The notes beneath the pieces are model-generated. The model did not search any database, was not told where the DNA came from, and saw only the letters and a list, made by a program, of their open reading frames with translations. Positions 10,485 to 20,952 of a stretch of DNA of 64,000 nt are shown here, piece by piece. The stretch lies in the NCBI GenBank assembly GCA_019925095.2, contig CM034405.1, positions 17,670,401 through 17,734,400 of the forward strand. Direction: 5' to 3'. Numbering within the stretch: the first letter of the stretch is position 1; the number at the start of each line of letters is the position of its first letter. Position numbers and translations under genes: made by a program. Origin of the DNA: Dendrolimus kikuchii (lineage: Eukaryota; Arthropoda; Insecta; Lepidoptera; Lasiocampidae).

Positions 10485-10660
10485 GTTTGTTTGTTCGGGA
10501 TTCATGTAAAAACTACTAGGCCGATTTCGATGCGGTTTTCACTGATCAACAGCAAATTCTTAGACTTAAAATCTGCGCTACTTTTTATCCTGGGAATCCA
10601 GCGGGAAATTTCCCTGGAGCGGTTTCAAATTGTTCGGGTGCATAACAATTAGCTTATTCC
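10485..10660 (+). mobile_element. Helitron-like 5' fragment
   Basis: Contains TTTGTTTGTTCGGGATTCAT, CTACTAGGCCGATTTCGATG and a TTTTATCCTGGGAATCC motif seen also at 21226-21470 and 52516-52700. The 3' end is missing here. Confidence 0.6.
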
Positions 10661-10944
10661 GACACAGGTTTCACTAAATTTCATTAAACCCATTTATGTA
10701 TCATTAAATTTTACTAATTACAGACAGAATTCATTTCTTGTGCGAGCAAGTAATTATTTAAATAATATAAGTAAATACGATGACGTCGACCCGTTTGTGA
10801 TCGGTATGTCAGGAGCCAAGCGGTATCCTAAGTCTTAATTTTTCAACAGTGACTAAGCATTTCGGTGCCTTGTTTTATGTATGCATGTAACTTTTAACCA
10901 ATAGCTTATTCGTGAAAACCTATCATTGGATTTCTTTTGTTAAT
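10661..10944. other. Unassigned AT-rich stretch
   Basis: No recognised feature. Confidence 0.5.
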
Positions 10945-11445
10945 TATACATACATACATACATACATAACTTCACGCCAGTTCCCTTGCGGGGTAGGCAC
11001 GAACAACATACCATATCTTGTATATGTATATAACTTATGTGTATATTTGTATATATAGTATAGTTATATATTTTAAAATGTAAGTAATCGTACAATAATT
11101 ATGTATACCACCGTCGCCACTCCTAATCAAAATATTCTTGCCACGCGTTGTCTGGAAGAGATCGCTTTTTAGCGATAACACCGCCCTTTGTACCCAACTA
11201 GACTAATTAATACTAGTTCGTAAGTTTTTCTGTAATGGTGTACAATAAAGTGTTATCTATCTATCTATCTATCAGTCTTACACACCTCACTTGCTTCTTT
11301 GACATTCATAACTCTTGTCATGCACGCTCGTCTGTTCTTAAGGCTCCTGATATCACCCTCCGCTAGTACACGATCAATTTGATCATGGAAGGTGTGTCGT
11401 GGCCTTCCACGACTTCTGCCTCCATCCACTTTTGCATTGTATAAA
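10945..11445 (-). mobile_element. RTE-A LINE 3' end split by a J-type LINE tail
   Basis: The tail and last codons lie at 10945-11012; the upstream part resumes at 11273 and runs to about 11445, where it is 5' truncated. About 20 bp of LINE sequence is lost at the split. Confidence 0.8.
11013..11272 (+). mobile_element. LINE 3' end (J family) inside RTE-A
   Basis: GTTGTCTGGAAGAG, perfect hairpin ATCGCT/AGCGAT at 11161-11176, ACCGCCC, GTGTACAATAAAG and a TATC tail up to 11272. The 5' part (11013-11095) is AT-rich and unassigned. Confidence 0.75.
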
Positions 11446-11766
11446 TGTATTTAGCTGTAGGTTTTCCATAAATAAATAAAACAATAGCTTACATTCTTTT
11501 TTGTATGCTGCGGTACTTTGTATCCCGGGAATAACTTGGTAATTTCATGTCAAGCGTGGACGAAATCGCGGCCATATCTTAGTTTTAAGATAAATGGACA
11601 CACACGAAGTCTTACTTAACTCCATTTCAATTTCACGACTTTCAAGAAATTAAACTGAAAATTTAATACGGGTTCTAGTTGTTTCTCTATTTTATTTAAC
11701 CGTTGTATAGCGTTATTTTGACAACAACTTTCAGTCTAATATTACACATATTTTTGGTGGCATAGA
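11446..11766. other. Unassigned stretch
   Basis: No gene or repeat recognised. Confidence 0.5.
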
Positions 11767-11883
11767 TGTTAGATGGAAGAGAAACGAGTTGTTTGTGCAG
11801 AGAGAATTTTTTTTTTTTTTTTTTGCAATACAGTTCTACTGACACAGACAGTTCTAAACAGACAATTCTGTATATTAAAAAAA

Positions 11884-12075
11884 AAAAATATTGCAGGAGT
11901 TCAGCGGACAGACAAACGGCCCACTTGATGGAAAGCGGTTACCATCGCCTATGGACATTTGCAACATCAAAGGTGCGACAAATGCGCTGCTGCTCTCTGA
12001 AGGGAGTCTGGAGCCTGGTCACTAATGCCAGAACACAACTCAAGGTTGTTATGGCGACATGCTTTAGACCATTTG
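11884..12075 (-). mobile_element. SINE-A fragment inside Copia 3' LTR
   Basis: 3' two-thirds of SINE-A on the minus strand, ending CTCCTGCAATA then a T/A run. TGTATA on both sides may be a 6-bp target duplication. The other LTR lacks the insertion. Confidence 0.8.
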
Positions 12076-12149
12076 TGTGTATAACACAAACCGATGAACT
12101 AAAAAGTTCTCAACATTTCCCCTCAACATCCATCTTCAGGCATATCTAA

Positions 12150-12399
12150 CTACAAGCCATACATAAGACATTCACATTGTACTTAAGACGTCTATACTCA
12201 GATCGCACACACACTTTTTAAATTTGCAGCGACCTGATGGCTTTGTTATAATATCTGCTGGATTATCTTCCGTGCATATATAATCTCGATGTACAACGTT
12301 CCTAGCTATACAGTCACGGACTGCGCCCTAATCTCTATGTGTTTAGTACGCCTATGCGCTACAGGGTTATATGCTAGCTTGATAGCACTCTGGTTGTTG
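12150..12399 (-). pseudogene. Copia polyprotein relic: RNase H C-terminus
   Basis: Minus-strand translation from 12399 gives NNQSAIKLAYNPVAHRRTKH then IEIR, the conserved Copia RNase H region in which a host-like HxRTKHIxIR signature follows an NQxAIxLAxNP motif. After a frameshift near 12316 the reading continues with TEDNPADIITKP, the usual Copia ADxxTKP end, and stops before the polypurine tract. Broken by the frameshift and by loss of everything upstream. Confidence 0.8.
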
Positions 12400-12462
12400 A
12401 ACGAGTTGTTTGTACAGAGAGAAAATATTTTTTTTTGCAATACGGTTCTACTGATACAGTCA

Positions 12463-12690
12463 GTTGTAAACATACATACATACATAACTTCACGCCAGTT
12501 CCCTTGCGGGGTAGGCACGAATAACAGAGTACCATTTAGGCTTATTCTTACACACCTCACTTGCCTCTTTGACATTCATAACTCTTGTCATGCACGCTCG
12601 TCTGTTCTTAAGGCTCCTGACATCACCTTCTGCTAGTACACGATCAATTTGATCATGGAAGTTGTGTCGTGGCCTTCCACGTTGTAAACA
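12463..12690 (-). mobile_element. RTE-A LINE 3' end inside Copia 5' LTR
   Basis: LINE 12473-12680 in minus orientation, 5' truncated, with a perfect 10-bp duplication GTTGTAAACA (12463-12472, 12681-12690). The 3' LTR of the same Copia element provides the empty-site comparison. Confidence 0.9.
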
Positions 12691-12839
12691 GACCTTCACA
12701 GTTGTAAACAGACAATTCTATATATAACACAAACCAGCCTGTGATGAACTAAAACATTCTCAACACTTATTCCTATACGTGGTAGAGCTATACTGTTTTA
12801 CTACATCCCCTTTTGTTGTAAAACCACAATGATGGTAAT

Positions 12840-14140
12840 TCAAAAATAACACTTTCCTTGGTTTTCCGTTTGATGTTCCTTCACGGAAATTGATCCTTAA
12901 AAGTTAAACTATGATTTGGTGTAATAGTTGTGATTATTTTTTCAAAATCAGTCGCTTCAATTCCTGACCAGGTAACTGATATTTCAATAAAAAAAAATAC
13001 AAAAACAAAACCGAATTTTCACTAAAAAGGTAAAAATAAAAATTTAAGCCATTTATTTCTGCAACATCTTGAAGTCGGTACCAAGTAAAACAAACAAGAA
13101 CAACAAGAAATTTACAAAATATAGTAATCTTTATGTTTTACTGCAATAAAATTATTATGAATTATATGAAATACACGTTAATTATAATCTAATACAATAA
13201 AAGAAAACTTTATTTTAAGAAAAAATTGCCTATGGTAGATCTATAGATACAGAAAATCTGGCTCGAAGGACCATTTCTTGCGGTGGCGCTGGATTTAGTG
13301 ATAACAATGGACTATGTCAATATTGTAGAAATTTTGTATTTTATTTAACACCGACTTCAAAATGTCGTAGAAAGAAGTCGATTAAATATTTATTTTTTAG
13401 TTTTTAGTGTGAAATTGGTTTTTCGTTAAAAAAAATTTACTTTTTATTTACGCAAATATTTCAATAGCTTTAGAAATAATATATTAAGTACCTGTAGAAA
13501 TTATACAATTGGCACGCGTATACAAATTTGCCTTCTCACTCTTCGGTGCAAATGCTCTTCAACAAGGGTTGCTCTCGATTTCACAAATCAGATCCTGACT
13601 TAGTGATTTTGGGACTATGTCGAGAGTTAAAAAACAATTTGAAAAACGGTACACCATTGACGGGGAAATCTCGAAAATTGCCTGTAAACTGTGTAATACT
13701 GGCATCCATGGAATCGTCTCGGGACTCGGGAGTATATCCTTCGAATAAAGAAATAAAAATTGAAAATCGGTTTACGATTGACCGAGATATCGTTTACAAA
13801 GAAGTTAGTTAACAATTTTCGCGAGTTTCTCTAATTCCTTGGAATTCATTCATTAGATACTGACATGGTGACAATAGAACCAATTCGGGAGTATAACCTT
13901 TAGATTAAAAGAAAAAAGATTGAAAATCGGTTCACAATTGACGGAGAAACCGAGTAACAAACATACAGACGAATTGAGAACTTACTTCTTTTATTGAAAA
14001 CGGTTAAAAATCTAATGATACTACTTTCTTTTTCGTGAAAATTGGCCTCGAAATTCTTTAGACTGTTTTTAGCTATTACGTATAGTTTAGGATTTGGCCC
14101 TGAAGGCCCTCTTGAAATATTCTCTCTGTACAATTTACAT
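12840..14140 (+). repeat. Unclassified long repeat W, copy 1
   Basis: Its two ends (12840-13000 and about 14055-14140) match the two halves of a much shorter copy at 59035-59325 (ACTATGATTTGGT, TTTTTTCAAAATCAG, TATAGTTTAGGATTTGGC). The inside has a duplicated block (about 13717-13800 and 13880-13960) with CGGGAGTATA and TTGAAAATCGGTT. A moth-type sequence ACAAACATACAGACGAATTG lies at 13956-13975. No convincing coding region; the 94-residue open frame at 13528-13812 falls on this repeat. Confidence 0.6.
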
Positions 14141-14710
14141 TACATATATACACTCTGTAATGTACATTCTTTCAGCGTCACGATGGTTTGATAAGATACT
14201 TCCGTTTTTCATCAAAATGATTAGGGAACATTAAAACATAAACTTTGATGAAAAATTAAGAAAACAATATCGGCTCGCGGAGATATTTAAGAAAAGCCAA
14301 AAGAAAATACAAAAAATCAATTTATCTTCTTTCAGCCTTATTAACCACGGCTTTAATTAGAGACAGGGCGAGGACTTAAGGCGGAAAATTAAAAGTTTTC
14401 GACGTCCTAAAAGAAAGCTGTCGGTACACTTTTTCGCAGTAATACGAGACTGCGATGGCGGGCGTAATAAAGTTTTTAACTTCATTAAACGTTCTATCTT
14501 TAGGTTACAATCGGGATATTAAAAGAAGGTAGAAAAATTTAATAATCACGTCCCCGCGTAAGACCCCTTGAGTGGAGTAATAAGGACGGTGGAAAATTGC
14601 TATCTGATGCTGTGACGATGTCACTTTATAAGGGGAATATTCGTGTGAAATGTTTTTGTACTTTAGCTGAATATTTTTTTAAAGGCCGTGGTGCATTAGA
14701 TAATGTAGGT
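14141..14710. other. Unassigned stretch
   Basis: No recognised feature. CTTTCAGCC/CTTTCAGCG motifs recur at 14171 and 14332 but I cannot assign them. Confidence 0.4.
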
Positions 14711-15148
14711 CAGGGATTCACAAAGTGGTCGATATTGCCCCCTGGGGTCGAAATTGATTTTGGGGGTCGACGTGGTCTAAGAATCGACCCCCTATTAATT
14801 AACACAAGTTCTTATTTGAAATATGAAGACACTGTATAAGTTGTTACGTGTACAAATGTGTGTTTAAAAAAATAATTATTACCTACTTAAGTATTTTTAC
14901 GTATTTTATATTAATAATTATTAATTATACTTGATATTTACTGAATTTTATGTCTATTTAATTTGATGAGAAAATTATGACAACTTTACACACTTAACCA
15001 ACCGCAAAGTTTTTAAATTAGTAAGCATTTTATATCAATACGAAAATAACTAGATATAGGATTTTTAATGTAATTTGGTTATGGGGGTCTGAGGTATCAG
15101 TTCATTTTGAACAGGTGGCTCTTGCCCAAAATAGTTTGAGAATTACTG
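14711..15148 (+). mobile_element. hAT-like non-autonomous element (tentative)
   Basis: Left end CAGGGATTCACAAAGTGG and right end, read inverted, CAGTAATTCTCAAACTATTT share a hAT-style imperfect TIR (CAGnnATTCnCAAA). The left subterminal region is GC-rich (TTGCCCCCTGGGGTCGA), typical of this superfamily. No matching 8-bp target duplication was found, so confidence is moderate. Confidence 0.5.
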
Positions 15149-15809
15149 CTGCTGACTTTTTTGCTTACTCTGTTTTGGAGAGCGTATCTATAAACTGAAA
15201 AATGTATATCCTTTAATTTTTTTGTAGTCTTACTTGACTATTATGTAGCGCCATATAGACTACAACTTCTCTGTCAAACGTCCAATAATTTCCAAGAAAA
15301 ATGACTATGATTAATTCTGACACACAGACGGATGGATATAAAGATCTTATAACAGCAAAATCTTACGAAATTCATGAAAAAAAAGAAGTTATCCAAATGG
15401 GAATACAATCAAAGCTTTTATTTTCTGAGAAAAGTTTAAAATTCTGTTGGTTAGTTTAAACTTAACAGTAATACAAATTGCATAACACAAATGAGAAAAA
15501 TTCTTACGAGTGTTTTCAAACAAAACACCTATACCAAATCCGATAAATTTTATCGTATTTAGTTTTAAGTTGGGAGCGACTGGCGTTTTTTAAGGAAAGA
15601 AACGTTCATGGTCCCGCTCAGATGTCTGCTTGTCAGTTTGTGGGTCACCGCTTTGTGCATCTAAGAACTTTCTGTGCTAGAGGATTTTGTGATTAAATAT
15701 GGAAAAAATAAATGAAGAATTTATGAATTTTTGTCTCGTGTGTCTAAAGAAAATTGACGAAATATTAAAAGAGGAACTACCTGCAATTTTATTATTTATT
15801 TTAAAAATT
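15149..15809. other. Unassigned AT-rich stretch
   Basis: No gene, RNA or repeat recognised. Confidence 0.5.
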
Positions 15810-16374
15810 TTGAAATATATACATACATACATACATACATAACTTCACGCCAGTTCCCTTGCGGGGTAGGCACGAACAACAGAGCGCCATTTAGGCCCAT
15901 TCTTACACACCTCACTTGCTTCTTTGACATTCATAACTCTTGTCATGCACACTCGTCTGTTCTTAAGGCTCCTGACATCACCCTCCGCTAGTACACGATC
16001 AATTTGATCATGGAAGGTGTGTCGTGGCCTTCCACGACTTCTGCATCCATCCACTTTTGCATTGTATATCTGTTTAGTCATTCTTTCATCATGCATTCTT
16101 TCCACATGCCCGAACCACCGGAGCATTCCTTTCCTTACCTTCACCCCGACACTCTCTTTCAGACCAACTCTCTTTCTTACTTCGGTATTACGAACGCGGT
16201 CCGCGAGCGTCACTCCGCAGATTTTGCGCAGTGCTCGCATCTCAACCGCGTTTACTCTACTTTCATGCTCTCTCTTCCATACCCAACTCTCGCTTCCATA
16301 CGTGAGCGTAGGTACCGCGTTGGGTATGGCGAGCTGGGCCTTCTGGCTGAGGTTCCTAGCGCCTTGAAATATAT
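15810..16374 (-). mobile_element. RTE-A LINE, longest copy in the window
   Basis: Insertion 15821-16363 with a perfect 11-bp duplication TTGAAATATAT (15810-15820, 16364-16374). It begins with a CATA-type tail on the plus strand and is 5' truncated in the C-terminal part of the reverse transcriptase ORF. Confidence 0.92.
15845..16363 (-). pseudogene. RTE-type reverse transcriptase, C-terminal 172 residues
   Basis: Open without interruption to the stop at 15845. It holds the C-terminal region after the polymerase domain: TLTYGSESWVWKREHESRVN, then RALRKICGV, then GMLRWFGHVERM and RSRGRPRHTFHDQI, and ends ARELA. YGSExW and LRWFGHVxRM are recurrent in RTE and related non-LTR LINE proteins. The stop codon lies only about 8 bp from the TATG tail. 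It is a truncated copy and not a host gene; upstream residues in the open frame are flanking DNA. Confidence 0.85.
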
Positions 16375-16661
16375 GATAAAATAATACAACCTTCCTCATC
16401 GCCGACTTTATCGAAGTTTGAAAAAACATGTATTTCCAGTTGATTTATATTTTGAATAAAGAAGGCTTTAGGATTAAGATCACCTTTGTATATTACCAGA
16501 AAGAAAAAAAGAAAAAACTGCAGGACCAGGTACAAGATAATGTTACACCACTATTTTATACATTTATATGTAACCATATTTTGTGCAATAAAAAATAAAG
16601 ACTGATAAGTTTGGAAAAATCGGATAAGATAATTTACACGAGTTAACAAAATAATAACTAA
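16375..16661. other. Unassigned AT-rich stretch
   Basis: Nothing recognised. Confidence 0.5.
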
Positions 16662-16796
16662 TATAGGTAGACATATAGATAACACTTTATTGCACACCAA
16701 AACATACAAAAGCATATTTAAAATATTTTCTAGGCAATACATATATAGGCGGCCTTATCTTTAAAAGCGATCTCTTCCAGACAACGAAAATTAAAG
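16662..16796 (-). mobile_element. LINE 3' end (J family)
   Basis: On the minus strand: GTTGTCTGGAAGAGATCGC, then AAGATAAGGCCGCC, then TGTGCAATAAAGTGTTATCT. The hairpin is weakened here (GCTTTTAAAGAT). Confidence 0.75.
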
Positions 16797-16904
16797 GAAT
16801 TACTTTAACCGTATTGTCTCATGTCGTTTATTTACTTTGTAGTGTGAAAGTGATAAAGTAAATTATTTATTATTTATATAAACATTTGTAAGGGAAAACT
16901 CGCT

Positions 16905-17345
16905 AAATAAATGTTTAAAATTTTGGTAGCTTTTCAATATTCATTTCGGCTAATATTTCTGCTAATACATAATACCAGTTTTCTCTACTATTATTCTGCC
17001 GCGACAGTATCGAGAAGATATTGTGGATTTAGTAGAATACGAATTTTTAACACTATCGCAGTGGAATTGTACTTTGAATATCTCCGCAACATCAACTTTT
17101 TTTTATTGCATGAGTTCAGCAGACAGGCAGATGGCTCACTTGATGGAAAGTGGTTACCATCGCCTATGAACATTAGCAATACAAAAGGCTACAAATGCGC
17201 TGCTGCTCTCTTGAGGGAGACTGGAACTTGGTCACTATTGCCGGAACACAACTCAAGGTTGTTATAGCGGCATACTCCAGACCAGGGGTGGTAGCTTTCC
17301 AGTAAGGCAAATACCCTACCACCTGGAAAAAAATAGATATTGAAA
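16905..17345 (+). repeat. Unclassified repeat P, copy 2, split by SINE-A
   Basis: 16905-17096 and 17327-17345 match copy 1 (5266-5410 with 5872-5945). This copy lacks the solo LTR and carries a SINE instead. Confidence 0.8.
17097..17326 (-). mobile_element. SINE-A, short class
   Basis: Minus-strand copy with T-run at 17097 and 5' end exactly at CCAGGTGG (17319-17326), the internal start shared by three other copies. Repeat P copy 1 is the empty site. Confidence 0.85.
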
Positions 17346-18119
17346 TAGCAGAATTGGGTTCCTGGTACCTGAACACTAGAAAGCTAACATAAACTTGAGA
17401 TTAAACTTCACTAACCCTGTGTTAGCGACTTAACCGTTCCACATCGGTGGGTTAAATATTTAGAAGTTTGACCCTGAGTTTACTCCTAACTTTTGATGGC
17501 GCAAGATAAATCGTTTATTTAACCCTGTGTTAGCAGTTAACTCCAAGTTAATTGAGCTAACCCAGGAACGTGCAAGTGGGCCTGAGTATGTCAGAGGACC
17601 TTTGAAACTCACTTGCAAATTCTTATAACTTGCACTACCAACTCGGTAATAGTTGCCATCGAGTTATGAAATGAGGCACTCTGTATGCGAAACTTTGACG
17701 TCTTGTATTGAACAATAATAATAAATAACAAAGACAAATGTTTTGCTCTCGAACAGGAGTTCGCGAAACCACAAATGTTTAGCAGTTTCAAGAATCGAAA
17801 TTGATTTGTAAAGGTTTGGCCACATCAGTGCCAGTACTCAGCGTCTTGCCGTTTTTCGCAAAAGAACTGCGTGATGCTTGCCGCGGTCATAATTTGCCAA
17901 AGCTCCAGTAGTTTATTATAACGACAAAGGACAACGTTGAGTATAATTTGTTGATATTAGTGAAAAAACTAAAATAAAAATGTCGATCCGCCACTTGATT
18001 GGCACAATGGTTTCTTTTTATTTCAAAATGAATTGCTTATCCAACCTCCCCCGATATTCTTAAGAGCTAAGGTACTAATAACTTAATAATTAATTCAATT
18101 AAACAATAAATTATAACAC
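17346..18119. other. Unassigned stretch with short repeats
   Basis: AACCCTGTGTTAGC occurs directly at about 17411 and 17523, with GCTAACCCAGGAAC at 17559 inverted to a GGTTCCTGG near 17349. This may be a decayed small TIR element of about 220 bp. No gene recognised in the rest. Confidence 0.4.
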
Positions 18120-18777
18120 CACACAAAGTCACAAACACACAACTAACAACAAAACTTACACACATACCCACACCAACGCGCACTACCACCGCATTGCATT
18201 ACACGTACACTTCACAAGCAAACCAAGACACAGAGAGCCTAAAAATTAATATCTCAGACACAGAAACGAAAAACAACACACATGGCACTAGTTAGGATAA
18301 TATAGAATAGACATAAGGCACACACTGAAACCAACGCGCACTACCACCGCATTGCATTACACGCACACTTCACAAGTAAACCAAGACACATGTAGAGCCT
18401 AAAAATTAATATTAAGGCACAGAAAAAAAAATACAACAAGTCATGGCACTAGTCAGGAGCAATAATATGAATAGACATAAAGCTTGCACACTGCACATGC
18501 ATTTCCTCACAACACCAGCAAGTGAGGTGTGTAAGAATAAGCTTAAATGGCACTCTGTTGTTCGTGCCTACCCCGCAAGGGAACTGGCGTGAAGTTATGT
18601 ATGTATGTATGTATTTCTAAGGTACACCACAACACAAACATACATTCATTAAATGTCACACACAAAAACAAAAGTAACAAATAGAGTGTACAACTTCCAA
18701 ACTTTTTCTTAAATTTAATTGTAAAAAAAGGGTACGGAACTAGAGTCCGTAGAGTTGTTATAATAAAAAAAAGGTAT
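18120..18777 (+). mobile_element. Retroposon N, copy 2, with internal tandem duplication and LINE insertion
   Basis: Longer relative of 7764-8203. A block starting ACCAACGCGCACTACCACCG is present twice (18172 and 18333, period about 161 bp) but once in copy 1. The 3' part resumes after an RTE-A insertion and ends GGGTACGGAACTAGAGTCCG with the same TACGGA/TCCGTA hairpin, then an A-run. Confidence 0.75.
18519..18617 (+). mobile_element. RTE-A LINE tail inside retroposon N
   Basis: Last about 85 bp of the ORF plus TATG tail. Compared with N copy 1, about 75 bp of the host repeat is missing at the insertion point, so insertion came with a deletion. No duplication seen. Confidence 0.8.
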
Positions 18778-18856
18778 TTTTAAAAATACGGTTTCTCAAA
18801 AAATTTCGTTACTTGTCTTATCGTACATAACTCGAGCACCACATAATATGTGTTAG

Positions 18857-19174
18857 TTTTTTTTATTTTTATTGCAGGAGATCAGCAGACAGGCAGACGG
18901 CCCACTTGATGAAAAGCGGTCACCATCGCCTATGGACATTTGCAACACCGAAGGTGCTGCAAAAACGCTGCTGCTCTCTTAAGGGAAACTGGAACCTGGT
19001 CACTAATGCCGGAACACAACTCAAGGTTGTTATGGCGACATGCTTTAGACTAGGGGTGGTAGCCATCCAGTCGGGCAAATGCCCTACCACCTGGCTGTGG
19101 GTTGTTAAGTCGCCTCTTACGACAGGCCGCCCGGCCGCAGGAAATTGTATTCTTTCTCCGTTCCTTCACGGATA
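18857..19174 (-). mobile_element. SINE-A, full-length copy
   Basis: Minus orientation from the T-run at 18857 to CACGGATA at 19174; one change in the 5' start (TTCACGGATA for TGCACGGATA). Confidence 0.88.
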
Positions 19175-19927
19175 AGATAGTGTTGTATATATCAGAAATT
19201 CTTACGCAAGTGCCAAAAATAACTACAAAATTTCAACTCAATTGAATGTTCCGTGTGCATTGTGTTCGAAAACACATTGTTTATATTTTTATAGATTTGT
19301 AGTTTATAGTTGCATTATCTTAATTATAAATGTTACTTTCTCTTTTTTAAAATTTTTACAGCTTTCTTTATATGAGATATAAATATCTTTCCAGCCTTAT
19401 CCACGGGTTTAAGAGTAAAATGAGACAACGACGAGTAGAAAATGACACCGTACCGTATTATTGCGAGGTGCCGCAACGCTTCACATGGACAGTGTCGCGT
19501 GGTATTGATGTGGTAAAGCCCTAAAGGTCGAATGTTTAATAGAATTTTGCCAATAAGTAAAGCGGAAAATCTATGGTTTTATAAGAACGATTTATCTAAG
19601 AGAAATAATATTAAATATTCCTCACATATGGTCCATACCATACAAATATTAATGTATGTAGATAAGTGTGTTCATTCTATAGCTGGTGTACAACTGGAAA
19701 TCAACAATGTTTAATTTTTCCTCGGAAAAGTTTCTGTGTGATACGGAAATTAGTGCGAGCCAAGCTCTAGAAAAGCTATAGTATAAATATAATATAAGTT
19801 CCTAGAATTCTTAGGTCGATTGTAAAACTGCATTGCCTTTTAAAGATCTACTGAAAATACGGCAATAAACTTTATATTCGCTTGAATACTGGACTTAATG
19901 TAAATGGAATTATACTCAAAATTAAAT
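19175..19927. other. Unassigned stretch
   Basis: No recognised feature. Mixed AT-rich sequence. Confidence 0.5.
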
Positions 19928-20110
19928 AAGATATGTAAGAAACTCTGACACTACCCGTGATTAGAAGGCTGGCTCATATTTTGCACTACAAATACGTATT
20001 GCCATACAGCGTGGCAATGCAGCCAGCCGTCTGGGCACGCTCCCCGCTGACAGTGATGTGCTACATAATGTATTTTAGTTTCAATTTCTTTGTTTTCTTT
20101 TTTTTCGGCA
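19928..20110 (+). pseudogene. Retroelement-type C-terminal domain E, 3' relic (copy 1)
   Basis: In the frame of the family it reads IRIAIQRGNAASRLGTLP and ends SDVLHNVF before a stop at about 20071. An in-frame TAG precedes it. The same protein end is found at 39191-39590 and 50769-50900. The QRGNAAS..GT motif is shared by uncharacterised proteins of animal retroelements as far as I recall; function not known. Confidence 0.6.
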
Positions 20111-20222
20111 TTTTAGCTCTATCAGTATATGAACACACAAATTAAATAATTGACTATTTATCAAAAAATATTGATAAAATTTTTCGCTATTTTCGCAATT
20201 TATGAAGTGAAACTTAAAAAAA

Positions 20223-20726
20223 AACCACATAGCTGGAGAGCTTCAGCATGTCAAGCGAGTTCTACAACGCAATCAGCTGAAGAATCCACACCAACGTCAC
20301 AAAGGCCCCAAACCACCTTCAGTTGAGCGGTGCCCTGCTACCCTACCCTACATCAAGGGGGTCACAGACAGAATTGGTCACATCCTCAGGCGAGCTTCAA
20401 TCAAAACATATTTCAAGCCGCAGAAAAAGATTACCCAATTTCTGAGACCTGTGAAATGCAATATCCTACTTCAGGATGCAGGGGTCTACAAGCTTGATTG
20501 TGAGTGTGGATTGTCATACATTGGGCAAACAAAGAGGAGCATAAAAACACCAGTAAAAGAACACATTGCTGACATGAAACACACAAGGTCTACGAAGTCT
20601 GCGATCAGTGAACACACGCTGGATAAACCCAACCACTACATCAGATTCGATAACCCACAAATCCTCGGGAAAGAGAATCGTTTCATACCTAGAATATATA
20701 TTTCGGCTACTTTTCAGTGGCCGTGA
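20223..20726 (+). pseudogene. Penelope-type protein with GIY-YIG endonuclease, C-terminal piece
   Basis: One frame is open from about 20223 to the stop at 20726. It gives a linker ending IGHILRRASIKTYF, then the endonuclease core GVYKLDCECGLSYIGQTKRS (GVY and YIG are the family signature, with the CxC typical of Penelope elements), then KEHIADMKH and a late NRFIPRIY. The nuclease nicks DNA for target-primed reverse transcription. The reverse transcriptase part is missing. After IPRIY the frame runs into a palindrome and stops, so the natural C-terminus is lost. Confidence 0.85.
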
Positions 20727-20747
20727 TCACGTGAAAAGTAGCCGAAA
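20701..20747. repeat. Perfect 16-bp inverted repeat with 15-base loop
   Basis: TTTCGGCTACTTTTCA (20701-20716) and TGAAAAGTAGCCGAAA (20732-20747). The right arm continues CGTCGG, matching the GCCGAAACGTC part of hammerhead-like motifs reported in Penelope elements. The left arm is the same motif inverted. Confidence 0.85.
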
Positions 20748-20845
20748 CGTCGGAAAAACCAAAATCAAATAAAATTACCGCGCTTAAAACCGTTAAAACG
20801 TAGTTTTATTATGTATACAAGTCGCGAAAACTTAAGAAAATATTA

Positions 20846-20952
20846 TGTATTCGGTTATATTTGTACCTGTGTAATACGTGTTTGTATAGTTCTAATAAAC
20901 TCTATAATAATTCCAACGGCATTTTAATTCGAGCCCCGCTAACTCGTAACAA
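20846..20952 (+). mobile_element. LTR-G 3' fragment
   Basis: Last about 107 bp of the solo LTR family (GGTTATATTTGTACCTGTG to CTCGTAACA). No start or target duplication. Confidence 0.8.

Larger units (their letters stand above)
11767..12765 (-). mobile_element. Deleted Copia-type LTR retrotransposon with both LTRs
   Basis: On the minus strand, a 5' LTR (12765 down to 12400) is followed by about 285 bp of internal sequence and a 3' LTR (12115 down to 11767). Both LTRs begin TGTTGAGAA; the 3' LTR ends CTAACA. A polypurine tract GAGGGGAAA (12116-12124) abuts the 3' LTR, as expected. The 5' LTR lacks its last about 17 bases and joins straight to RNase H coding sequence, so most of the element is deleted. 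SINE-A sits in one LTR and RTE-A in the other. No flanking duplication seen. Confidence 0.75.
20223..20850 (+). mobile_element. Penelope-like element, 3' part
   Basis: Contains the GIY-YIG coding region, a fold-back junction at 20701-20747 and an element tail at 20748-20850. The tail is repeated at 21476-21565 (AAATAAAAT, CGCTTAAAACCGTT, TAGTTTTATTATGT, GAAAATATT). Confidence 0.75.

Noticed and set aside
15845..16384. Plus-strand open frames of 116 and 126 residues opposite RTE-A
   Set aside because: Antisense shadows of the LINE reverse transcriptase; the minus-strand reading has the family motifs.
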